Assembly (NCBI GenBank): GCA_013205415.1
Contig: JABMMY010000176.1
Span: 1 to 6,832 of the forward strand
Reading direction: 5' to 3'
Length of the DNA: 6,832 nucleotides
Origin: Deltaproteobacteria bacterium
GTDB taxonomy: Bacteria; Bdellovibrionota; FAC87; UBA2466
Made by a program: the position numbers and the translations under genes. The notes under the pieces are model-generated. The model did no database searches. It worked only from the letters and a program-made list of their open reading frames with translations, and was not told where the DNA came from. Positions 1 through 6,012 of this stretch are shown here, piece by piece; the stretch's first letter is position 1; the number at the start of each line of letters is the position of its first letter.

Positions 1-149
1 AAGGTCTCTAGGTGTTTAAGCATGTCGGGATGGGCCGCATAGGTTAAGGCATCGAGATTGGTAACTTTACCTTTAGGGTAGGTCCTTAAAAAATATTCAA
101 TAAAGTGAGATCCAATAAAACCACACCCACCTGTCACCAGAATATTCAT
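1..149 (-). CDS. rfbB: dTDP-glucose 4,6-dehydratase, N-terminal part (runs off left edge)
   Basis: The enzyme converts dTDP-glucose to dTDP-4-keto-6-deoxyglucose, the committed step to dTDP-rhamnose and other deoxysugars, in the cytoplasm. Only the first 49 codons are visible; the family is about 350 residues long. The visible part has the Rossmann opening MNILVTGGCGFIGSHF, with the NAD-binding glycines in GGCGFIGS at residues 7-14, then a stretch ending TNLDALTYA (residues 30-38). That stretch matches the family's 'VVNLDKLTYAGN' region and separates RfbB from most other epimerases. The cysteine at position 9 is usually alanine in the family and should be tolerated. The start is ATG at 149-147, preceded by a good GAGGGAG ribosome binding site. 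It is divergent from the Rmd-like gene across about 156 bp. Catalytic residues lie outside the window, so an RfbB-like paralogue acting on another NDP-sugar is possible. Confidence 0.85.
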   Translation of the reverse strand, partial: MNILVTGGCGFIGSHFIEYFLRTYPKGKVTNLDALTYAAHPDMLKHLET

Positions 150-185
150 AGATCTCCCTCTTAAAATGACCTTATGGAAACCGCT

Positions 186-215
186 ATTTTATCCTAATTC
201 CATGCAAAAAGTCAC
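186..215 (-). promoter_or_regulatory. Possible sigma70-type promoter for rfbB
   Basis: On the minus strand, GTGACT (210-215, 4 of 6 matches to TTGACA) is followed after 18 bp by TAAAAT (186-191, 5 of 6 matches to TATAAT). Transcription would start about 30 nt before the rfbB ATG, leaving room for its ribosome binding site. The weak -35 box and the AT-rich context keep confidence low. Confidence 0.35.
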
Positions 216-266
216 GTCAATGACACCGTGAATAAAAAATAATCGGCTATGGGTGCTTAGTTACTT

Positions 267-295
267 TTGTCAGCCCGCCTCCAGTGAGCTATAAG
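267..295 (+). promoter_or_regulatory. sigma70-type promoter for the Rmd-like gene
   Basis: TTGTCA (267-272, 5 of 6 to consensus) and TATAAG (290-295, 5 of 6) are separated by the ideal 17 bp. Transcription should start near 301-303, only a few bases before the ATG at 306. The transcript would therefore have almost no 5' leader, which agrees with the absence of a ribosome binding site. Confidence 0.6.
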
Positions 296-305
296 TGTTT
301 TCATA

Positions 306-1220
306 ATGGTTACTTTAGTTACAGGCGCTACAGGCTTTTTAGGGAAATATTTAATATCTCATTTGAGAAAAATAGATCCCAATGAAATTATCTATGGGTG
401 CGCTCTTAATGCAGAAACATCGGACAACCTCAAGATAGAATCGATTAACCTTACCGATGCTGAAGCGGTAACCGTTTTTATCCAAAAGATTAAACCGACC
501 CGAGTTTACCACCTTGCTGGAATTGCGAGAGTCACAAAAGAGATTCCTTTTGAATCCTATTTTTTACAAAATACTATCGCTACTCAAATTTTACTAAAGG
601 CTCTAGTCTCACTTAATTCTCCGGTAGATTTTTTTCTAACTAGCTCGGTTCATGTGTATGGAAATCAGACCGATATTGTTACGGAAAAATCTGAACTAAA
701 ACCTAATGGAGTTTATGGTTTTACAAAATATTTAGCCGAAGAAACATTAAAAACCTTTATTCATCAGTACCCTAATCTTAGAGGTGTGGTAGGCAGACTT
801 TACACCTGTATTGGCCCAAACCAAGCCTTGGGATTTGTAGCCTCCGATATTTGCAAAAAGATAAAGGAGCTTCAAGCAAATGCCGCTAATATTCTAGAGG
901 TTGGGCCCATAGATAGTTTTCGCAGGTTCACAGATGCCAGAGATATGGTTACCATTTTCCCCCTCCTTTTAAAGGCCTCCTTGGATTCTAGATTTGAGGT
1001 TTTCAATATCGCCTCTCCAAACAACATTCAAATTGGAGAGATGATTCAGACCCTTCTGGATCTTGCGAAGGTTTCCGCAACAATAGTTAGCACGCCCAGT
1101 GAAAATAATACTTTTAAGGGATTAAATGTAGACACCTCAAAAATGGCAGAGATAATTCCCTCTAGTAGCTTTCGCCCCTTCGTATCCACACTACAAGATA
1201 TTTTAGATTCAACTGTATAG
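306..1220 (+). CDS. NAD(P)-dependent sugar epimerase/reductase, Rmd (GDP-6-deoxy-D-mannose reductase)-like
   Basis: This is an extended short-chain dehydrogenase of 304 residues, a usual length for the family. Visible features are the Rossmann motif GATGFLG (residues 7-13), YHLAG (68-72), the TSS active-site segment (112-114), and the catalytic YxxxK pair Tyr137/Lys141 in VYGFTK. The C-terminal half has IGPNQALGFVASD (169-181) and RRFTDARD (206-213). These match the 'GPGQ..GFVASDF' and 'RRDFTDVRD' signatures of GDP-4-keto-6-deoxymannose reductases, which make GDP-D-rhamnose. Substrate assignment is an inference; a GDP-mannose 4,6-dehydratase-like or another NDP-sugar reductase is possible. 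No GDP-mannose dehydratase partner is in the window. ATG 306 is the only start: a stop at 285-287 closes the frame and no GTG or TTG lies between. No Shine-Dalgarno sequence is visible. The divergent rfbB suggests a nucleotide-sugar neighbourhood. Confidence 0.8.
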   Translation: MVTLVTGATGFLGKYLISHLRKIDPNEIIYGCALNAETSDNLKIESINLTDAEAVTVFIQKIKPTRVYHLAGIARVTKEIPFESYFLQNTIATQILLKALVSLNSPVDFFLTSSVHVYGNQTDIVTEKSELKPNGVYGFTKYLAEETLKTFIHQYPNLRGVVGRLYTCIGPNQALGFVASDICKKIKELQANAANILEVGPIDSFRRFTDARDMVTIFPLLLKASLDSRFEVFNIASPNNIQIGEMIQTLLDLAKVSATIVSTPSENNTFKGLNVDTSKMAEIIPSSSFRPFVSTLQDILDSTV

Positions 1221-1227
1221 GTTGAAT
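1207..1227 (+). repeat. Small inverted repeat spanning the stop codon of the Rmd-like gene
   Basis: ATTCAAC (1207-1213) and GTTGAAT (1221-1227) are perfect 7-bp inverted arms around a 7-nt loop that ends in the TAG stop codon. No T-run follows, so it is not a standard intrinsic terminator. It may act as a 3' stem or be chance; its right arm also overlaps the proposed trxB -35 box. Confidence 0.3.
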
Positions 1228-1250
1228 TCTCACGCTTTCCTTATTACGAT
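1222..1250 (+). promoter_or_regulatory. Candidate promoter for trxB
   Basis: TTGAAT (1222-1227, 4 of 6) and TACGAT (1245-1250, 4 of 6) are separated by 17 bp in the 60-bp gap before trxB. The start point near 1257 would give a leader of about 24 nt containing the TAAGGAG ribosome binding site. Box matches are moderate, so read-through from the upstream gene is also possible. Confidence 0.4.
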
Positions 1251-1280
1251 GAGCCATTAAAAAAGATAAGGAGATCTTCC

Positions 1281-2207
1281 ATGGCAGTTGAAAACTTAGT
1301 TATTATAGGTTCCGGCCCTGCCGGTTATACCGCTGGAATTTATGCAGGAAGAGCTAATCTTTCTCCAATCTGTATTGAAGGTTATCAATCTGGCGGTCTC
1401 TTAATGCTAACCAGTGATGTGGAAAATTTTCCAGGATTTCCCGAGGGAATGATGGGGCCAGACCTAATGGCCAAATTCAGAAAACAGGCCGAAAAATTCG
1501 GCACTCGTTTTATTTCAAAAAATGCCACTCGCGTCGATTTTTCCTCATTTCCATTAAAGGTTTATATTGAAGATGAAGAGATTCAAACTAAAGCGGTGAT
1601 TATTTCTACCGGGGCTGCCACTAAATGGATTGGTCTTGAGTCTGAGAGTCGTCTTTTAGGAAAAGGGGTTTCAAGTTGTGCCACCTGCGATGGAGCCTTT
1701 TTTAAAGGTGCAAAATTGGTCATCGTTGGAGGCGGAGACTCGGCCATGGAAGAGGCTACTTTCCTAACTAGATTCGCTTCGCAAGTGACTGTAGTTCATA
1801 GAAAGGACCATCTAAGGGCCTCTAAGATCATGCAAGAACGCGCCTTTAAAAATCCTAAAATTAGTTTTATTTGGGACACTGAAGTTTTGGAAATTTTGGG
1901 CCAAGATGGCGTCACCGGAGCCAAATTAAAAAATTTGAAAACTGGAGCTATTAGCGAAATTCCCTGTGAAGGTTTTTTTGTGGCCATTGGACACGAACCC
2001 AACACCACCTTTTTGAAGGGACAACTAGAGCTAGATCCTAAGGGCTATGTCATTCTGCCCAAACGACCGACGACGGCCACGAGCCGTCCTGGAGTATTTG
2101 CAGCAGGCGATGTTCAAGACACCATTTATCGTCAAGCCATTACAGCTGCAGCGCTGGGATGCCAAGCGGCTATCGATGTAGAACGCTATTTAGAAACGCT
2201 ACACTAG
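1281..2207 (+). CDS. trxB: Thioredoxin-disulfide reductase
   Basis: This cytoplasmic FAD flavoprotein uses NADPH to reduce thioredoxin and so supports ribonucleotide reductase, peroxidases and protein disulfide repair. It has 308 residues, typical for the low-molecular-weight bacterial type. The FAD-binding GSGPAG is at residues 10-15. The redox-active CATC (Cys133/Cys136) lies inside SCATCDGAFF. The NADPH-domain motif GGGDSAMEEA is at 150-159. HRKDHLRAS (173-181) has the basic residues that bind the NADPH 2'-phosphate, so NADPH rather than NADH is expected. The second FAD motif GVFAAGDV is at 271-278. The start ATG has a strong TAAGGAG ribosome binding site (1267-1273) with 7-nt spacing. No thioredoxin gene is present nearby. 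All key residues are intact; ferredoxin/flavodoxin reductase paralogues lack this CATC site. Confidence 0.97.
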   Translation: MAVENLVIIGSGPAGYTAGIYAGRANLSPICIEGYQSGGLLMLTSDVENFPGFPEGMMGPDLMAKFRKQAEKFGTRFISKNATRVDFSSFPLKVYIEDEEIQTKAVIISTGAATKWIGLESESRLLGKGVSSCATCDGAFFKGAKLVIVGGGDSAMEEATFLTRFASQVTVVHRKDHLRASKIMQERAFKNPKISFIWDTEVLEILGQDGVTGAKLKNLKTGAISEIPCEGFFVAIGHEPNTTFLKGQLELDPKGYVILPKRPTTATSRPGVFAAGDVQDTIYRQAITAAALGCQAAIDVERYLETLH

Positions 2208-2209
2208 AT

Positions 2210-2249
2210 AAGTTTGCTAAAAAAATAATGCTTACTAAAACTTTTTTTT
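2210..2249 (+). terminator. Possible weak intrinsic terminator after trxB
   Basis: AAGTTT (2210-2215) can pair with AAACTT (2238-2243), directly followed by the rest of an 8-T run (2242-2249). The stem is short, contains almost only A-T pairs and closes a loop of about 22 nt, so termination would be inefficient. The same T-run is the proposed slippage site upstream of the M3 peptidase. The two interpretations compete. Confidence 0.25.
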
Positions 2250-2262
2250 GTTAGGGGTCTTT
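2228..2262 (+). other. Frame-broken signal-peptide-like leader of the M3 peptidase
   Basis: Reading from ATG 2228 gives MLTKTFFC and then a TAG stop (2252-2254). If the reading moves back one base within the T8 run (2242-2249), or if the run had nine Ts, it enters the peptidase frame and yields MLTKTFFLLGVFMATPSNA followed by SDK. That has a Lys at position 4, a hydrophobic core TFFLLGVFMA and a SNA signal peptidase I site at residues 17-19, which is a textbook Sec signal peptide. T_TTT_TTT (2242-2248) is a canonical -1 slippery heptamer with a stop two codons later. No convincing ribosome binding site precedes ATG 2228. Whether this is recoding, phase variation, decay or a base-calling error cannot be decided from one sequence. 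Confidence 0.5.
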
Positions 2263-4257
2263 ATGGCAACGCCGTCAAACGCTTCAGATAAAACATCAAA
2301 TTACATCACTCCGTTAACCTTTGAAATCTCACCAGAAACAATTCTCTCTCTCTGCCAAACTGAAATAGCCAATTTAATATCGACATTAAACACCATTGGA
2401 AAGCTCTCTCCACCAGCTTGTCACTTTGAAAATACAGCGTTAGCCATGGAAAAAGCTACTAGCCTATTTGGCAATACTCTTAACCCTATTATTTTTCTAA
2501 AGTATGTATCTCCAAAACCTGAAGTTAGAGCGGCTGCAGACACCTGTGAAAATTTAGTTCAGCAACTTTTTGTAGATATTTATACCCGAGAAGACCTTTT
2601 TCTAGCCCTCAAACACACCGCTATCAAAGGATCTTTATTACCTGTGCAAGAATCGAAGCTCTTAGAGGAATATCTAATCTCTTTCAAGAGAAACGGTTTA
2701 GATCTTACGAAAGAAAAAAGAATAACGTTCATTGAAAAAAAGAAACGTTTAGTAGCTATTGAGTCTGAATTTGCCAATCGCCTGGTCAATGAAAATATTT
2801 CCTTTGAAGTTTCTGCCGATAAGCTAAAGGGACTTCCACAGAGCTACATTGACGGATTAGAAAAAACTAACCAGGGAAACTTTAAACTCACAATGTCCTA
2901 TCCCCACTACTTTCCCTTCATGCAGAATGCTTTAAATGCTGAAGCTAGAAAAGAGTTTGAGTTCCGCTTTAATAACAAAGGAGGCGATGCTAATCGTCTT
3001 CTTTTAGAGGAGGCCATTTCTTTGCGGAGTGAACTGGCTCAGCTTTTAGGATTTGCTACCCATTCAGATTTTATTTTAGAACGTCGAATGGCAAAAAATC
3101 CTGAACAGGTAAGATTATTTTTAAATGATCTAATTCAGAAACTTAAATCTAAAGCGCAGATTGAATTAAATCAAATGCTTGAGGAAAAAAGAAAAGAATT
3201 GGGCCCCACAGAATCCACTATTTGTGCCTGGGATTGGCGTTACTATGAAAATATCTTAAGAAAAACAAAATACGATGTTGATCCTCAATTAATAAAAGAA
3301 TATTTTCCCATTGAAGTAGTTTTAAAAGGAATGTTTGAGGTCTATCAAGATCTTCTTTCCGTAACATTTATTGAGGAGACCCAAGCAGAAACTTGGCATA
3401 GTACCGTCAAAAAATATAGAATCGAGCGGGAAGATAAAATAGTAGCCTATTTTTACATGGATCTTTTCCCGAGAGCTGGAAAATATGGTCACGCGGCGGC
3501 ATTCACTTTAGTCTCCGGTTATTTAAAGGCGGATGGAAATTATGAGCTTCCGCAATCCTCTATCGTCGCAAATTTTAATCCACCTAGCCCTGGCAATCCC
3601 TCACTCCTTCCTCACGGAGATGTAGAAACTTTATTTCATGAGTTTGGACATATCATGCACCAAACTTTAACTCAGGCTAAGTTTTCAACCTTTTCAGGAA
3701 CCAACGTTAAGACCGACTTTGTAGAGGCGCCGTCTCAAATGCTTGAGAATTGGGTTTGGAACCGAGAGACTCTCCAAAAACTGTCCGGCCATTTTTTAGA
3801 GAATCAGAAGAAACTATCTGATGAGGTCATCGAGAAAATGATTCAGGCTAAACTTCTAAACGTGGGAATTCAAACTTTGCGGCAATTAGCCTTTGCAACT
3901 ATCGATCTCGACCTTCATTCGGCCTCTAAAGTTAATACGACCGAGATCTACGCTAAAAGAATGAAAGAGGTCATGCTCATTCCCATTCAAGAGGGAACAC
4001 AACCCCAAGCTAGTTTTGGCCATTTGATGGGCGGTTATGATTCTGGATACTACGGTTACATGTGGTCCAAGGTTTTTGCCGAAGATATGTTCACTCGATT
4101 TGAAACTGAGGGGCTACTTAATCCAATAACAGGTAAAGATTATGTGAATTGGATTTTAAAACCTGGTGGCGAAAAAGAGCCAATGGAACTCATTACCGGT
4201 TTCTTGAAACGAGAGCCAAGCAATGAAGCCTTCTTAAAAAGAATCGGATTGAAATAA
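2263..4257 (+). CDS. M3A-family zinc oligopeptidase, thimet oligopeptidase/neurolysin-like
   Basis: This zinc metallopeptidase should cut short peptides inside its enclosed channel and takes part in peptide turnover. From ATG 2263 it has 664 residues, close to the usual 650-690. The zinc site is LFHEFGHIMHQ, with HEFGH at residues 459-463; the third ligand is Glu488 in DFVEAPSQMLENW, 25 residues after the second His as in thimet oligopeptidase. The C-terminal substrate-binding segment GYDSGYYGYMWSKVF (591-605) keeps the conserved tyrosines. The wording around the zinc site is closer to animal thimet oligopeptidase than to E. coli OpdA. ATG 2263 is chosen because AGGGG (2253-2257) sits 5 nt upstream; an in-frame TTG at 2248 is less likely. 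A signal peptide lies upstream but out of frame, so the enzyme could be periplasmic if that frame is restored. It follows trxB by 55 bp and may be cotranscribed with it. Confidence 0.92.
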   Translation: MATPSNASDKTSNYITPLTFEISPETILSLCQTEIANLISTLNTIGKLSPPACHFENTALAMEKATSLFGNTLNPIIFLKYVSPKPEVRAAADTCENLVQQLFVDIYTREDLFLALKHTAIKGSLLPVQESKLLEEYLISFKRNGLDLTKEKRITFIEKKKRLVAIESEFANRLVNENISFEVSADKLKGLPQSYIDGLEKTNQGNFKLTMSYPHYFPFMQNALNAEARKEFEFRFNNKGGDANRLLLEEAISLRSELAQLLGFATHSDFILERRMAKNPEQVRLFLNDLIQKLKSKAQIELNQMLEEKRKELGPTESTICAWDWRYYENILRKTKYDVDPQLIKEYFPIEVVLKGMFEVYQDLLSVTFIEETQAETWHSTVKKYRIEREDKIVAYFYMDLFPRAGKYGHAAAFTLVSGYLKADGNYELPQSSIVANFNPPSPGNPSLLPHGDVETLFHEFGHIMHQTLTQAKFSTFSGTNVKTDFVEAPSQMLENWVWNRETLQKLSGHFLENQKKLSDEVIEKMIQAKLLNVGIQTLRQLAFATIDLDLHSASKVNTTEIYAKRMKEVMLIPIQEGTQPQASFGHLMGGYDSGYYGYMWSKVFAEDMFTRFETEGLLNPITGKDYVNWILKPGGEKEPMELITGFLKREPSNEAFLKRIGLK

Positions 4258-4304
4258 TAAAACCTCCTCTTCTTAAGCTCTAGGCTCTGGACTCAAGGCA
4301 GATT

Positions 4305-5228
4305 TTAACTACGTTCTTCGAGCCATAATCTGCAAAGATTTCCGTAGGTGGTAGCCATCATTTGGGAGGCCTCTTCACGTGTGCATTTCTTTTCCCGATA
4401 AAGTTTCAAGGGTTCCCAGAATACAGTTCTTCCTACTGCAAATCCAATAACACCCTTAACATTAGCTCCTACCTTTAGCCATTCACGTACCTTGGCTTCA
4501 TTTTCTCCACGGCCCAATACAATACATCCCACATCGGTACGACCGCCTGCTATTGCAGCTGCACATACCTTTTCAAAGTCTTCACGATTATCTAGTCCCT
4601 CTAGCTTCCAAACATCGGCCTCGATGCCACGGTTTTGTAGTTCCTTAATCGCATTCACCATCAAAGTAGGACGAATTTTGACGTCGTAAACGGCCTTATC
4701 TCCGCCACATCTCTTTAGCTGGTCCGCCGTAGGAGGAACTAACAATTCAAACATGTATTTTTTATTTACCTTCTCTAAGTAACGAGAAAGTTCTGCTAGC
4801 TTTGTAGCCTGTCTTTCATTTAATGCAGGCTCGTCTTCAGGATTGTATCTGACTAAGACCTTAATTAAATCGGGTTGAACCTTTTCAATATGCTCTTGAT
4901 AGTTTGGATATTCGAAATCGAATTCATCCTGACCACTTTTTTCAACACAAATACAAACGGTAAAACCGCCGCTTTTGGCTCGTCTGATTACATTTTCACC
5001 AAACTGCTCATCGACTAAAACACCCATAATCTCTTTGGGAAGACCACTTTTAACGGCCTTCTCAAAACCCTCAAAAATAATATCTTTATAAGAAGAAACC
5101 TCTGCGAGTTGCTCTGGGGTCAAGGGGGCCTTAAATCCAAACATCTTACTTTGAAAGGAACCTCTATGATCAAAAGGTAGGACCAAAAGTTGTTTTTTAT
5201 AACCCCGCTCTTTTTGAATTTTAGCCAT
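4305..5228 (-). CDS. DUF2090 TIM-barrel protein, IolC C-terminal-domain-like aldolase
   Basis: This 307-residue protein matches the DUF2090 family, found alone or fused to the C-terminus of 5-dehydro-2-deoxygluconokinase (IolC), where it is assigned as the deoxyphosphogluconate aldolase of inositol catabolism. Visible signatures are LPFDHRGSF (residues 17-25), VDEQFG (72-77), DLIKVLVRYNP (120-130), DVWKLEG (205-211) and GFAVGRTVFWEPL (262-274). By analogy with class I aldolases such as LacD, Lys208 in DVWKLEG is a candidate Schiff-base lysine; this is an inference. No kinase domain and no other iol gene is present, so the true substrate is open. The start ATG at 5228-5226 has an AGAGGGA ribosome binding site 5 nt upstream. 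It converges on the M3 peptidase with a 47-bp gap in which I see no clear terminator. A weak promoter, TTGCTA (5290-5295) with TAGCTT (5267-5272), could serve it. Confidence 0.8.
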   Translation of the reverse strand: MAKIQKERGYKKQLLVLPFDHRGSFQSKMFGFKAPLTPEQLAEVSSYKDIIFEGFEKAVKSGLPKEIMGVLVDEQFGENVIRRAKSGGFTVCICVEKSGQDEFDFEYPNYQEHIEKVQPDLIKVLVRYNPEDEPALNERQATKLAELSRYLEKVNKKYMFELLVPPTADQLKRCGGDKAVYDVKIRPTLMVNAIKELQNRGIEADVWKLEGLDNREDFEKVCAAAIAGGRTDVGCIVLGRGENEAKVREWLKVGANVKGVIGFAVGRTVFWEPLKLYREKKCTREEASQMMATTYGNLCRLWLEERS

Positions 5229-5282
5229 TTTTTCCCTCTTGAATAAACAGGTTTTGATATGGAATTAAGCTAGTCTAAATCA

Positions 5283-5311
5283 TTGAGTTTAGCAACCGGC
5301 CTAGATATAAA
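5283..5311 (+). promoter_or_regulatory. sigma70-type promoter for cysteine dioxygenase
   Basis: TTGAGT (5283-5288, 4 of 6) and TATAAA (5306-5311, 5 of 6) are spaced by 17 bp in the 182-bp divergent gap. Transcription would start near 5318, giving a leader of about 48 nt to ATG 5366 or 93 nt to ATG 5411. A weak minus-strand promoter for the DUF2090 gene would overlap it, so the two genes might be reciprocally controlled. Confidence 0.55.
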
Positions 5312-5410
5312 AGAGGTCATTCAACTCAACGCATCAGCCATAAAAAATGATCTTTTAAAAATCTGATGATTGTTTTTTTAAACCCTGCTGTGATATCGTT
5401 TTCTTATCCC

Positions 5411-5995
5411 ATGAAACAAACATCACTTAATGAATTTCTAGAGTTCTTAAATAAACAGACGGCTAGGAGCTTTAAAACTAATGCCGTTCATGATTACCTG
5501 GCGACCCACGCAATCGATCATGAAGAGTTTCTTCCCTACACCTTTTTTAGAGAAGAGACCTATGGAAGAAATCTAGTCGCAAAAAATGAATTTTTTGAAC
5601 TTTTAGTTCTCACTTGGCTTCCTGAGCAACGAACTCCTATTCACGATCATGCCGATCAGCGATGTTGGATGTTGATGGAGCTGGGAAGTTTAACCTTCAA
5701 AAACTATGAAGCTGTGGGCCCTATCACAGAAGGAAAACAGTTCTCTTTAACACCTACCGGAAAGGCTGAGACCTTAAAAGCCGGCACTAATGCTGTTTAT
5801 ATCGACGATGGCATTGGTCTACATTCGATAGCCAATGCGTCAAGAAAACCTGCTATCAGCGTTCATTTATATGCAAGTCCCATCCCTAGATGTCGCATCT
5901 ATAATGAATCGTTAAAAAACTTTAGCTGGGTCGATTTAGAGTATTTTACCTTCTCTGGAAATACCTGGACCGAAACCATTCAACAGCTTCAATAA
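5411..5995 (+). CDS. Cysteine dioxygenase type I (cupin)
   Basis: This iron enzyme oxidises L-cysteine with O2 to cysteine sulfinate in the cytoplasm. From ATG 5411 it has 194 residues. The iron ligands are His78 and His80 in PIHDHADQRCW and His138 in GLHSIANA. Arg53 in YGRNLV matches rat CDO Arg60, which binds the substrate carboxylate and argues for cysteine rather than 3-mercaptopropionate (Gln in those enzymes). Cys85 sits five residues after the second His like rat Cys93, and Ser150-His152-Tyr154 in SVHLY match Ser153-His155-Tyr157, so the Cys-Tyr cofactor could form. ATG 5366 in the same frame would add MIVFLNPAVISFSYP, a hydrophobic extension unusual for this cytosolic family; the family's N-terminus aligns better from MKQTSLNEFLEFL. 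Neither start has a clear ribosome binding site. It is divergent from the DUF2090 gene. Confidence 0.88.
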   Translation: MKQTSLNEFLEFLNKQTARSFKTNAVHDYLATHAIDHEEFLPYTFFREETYGRNLVAKNEFFELLVLTWLPEQRTPIHDHADQRCWMLMELGSLTFKNYEAVGPITEGKQFSLTPTGKAETLKAGTNAVYIDDGIGLHSIANASRKPAISVHLYASPIPRCRIYNESLKNFSWVDLEYFTFSGNTWTETIQQLQ

Positions 5996-5996
5996 T

Positions 5997-6012
5997 ATTT
6001 TTAATTAAAAAT
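5997..6012. repeat. Perfect 16-bp AT palindrome at a convergent gene junction
   Basis: ATTTTTAATTAAAAAT is its own reverse complement. It fills the 9-bp gap between the cysteine dioxygenase stop (5993-5995) and the glycosyltransferase stop (6005-6007 on the minus strand) and extends into the latter. It provides a T-run on each strand. An all-AT stem is too weak for a standard terminator, but it could slow polymerase in both directions. Confidence 0.45.

Noticed and set aside
212..231. Operator-like inverted repeat TCACG-10 nt-CGTGA in the rfbB/Rmd-like gap
   Set aside because: Five-base arms are expected by chance at this length, so it is not listed as a feature.
1796..2008. Open frame of 70 codons on the minus strand
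   Set aside because: Lies wholly inside trxB, has no ribosome binding site or recognisable protein, and the plus-strand gene is certain.
2248..2262. TTG 2248 as the true start of the M3 peptidase
   Set aside because: The best ribosome binding site (AGGGG, 2253-2257) lies downstream of it and is well placed for ATG 2263.
2580..2789. Open frame of 69 codons on the minus strand
   Set aside because: Antisense to the M3 peptidase, with low-complexity composition and no family resemblance.
4258..4304. Terminator hairpin between the convergent M3 peptidase and DUF2090 genes
   Set aside because: Only a 4-bp TCTG/CAGA stem before TTTT could be drawn; too weak to call.
4492..4689. Open frame of 65 codons on the plus strand
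   Set aside because: Antisense to the DUF2090 gene; the Ser/Pro-rich translation is typical of a shadow frame.
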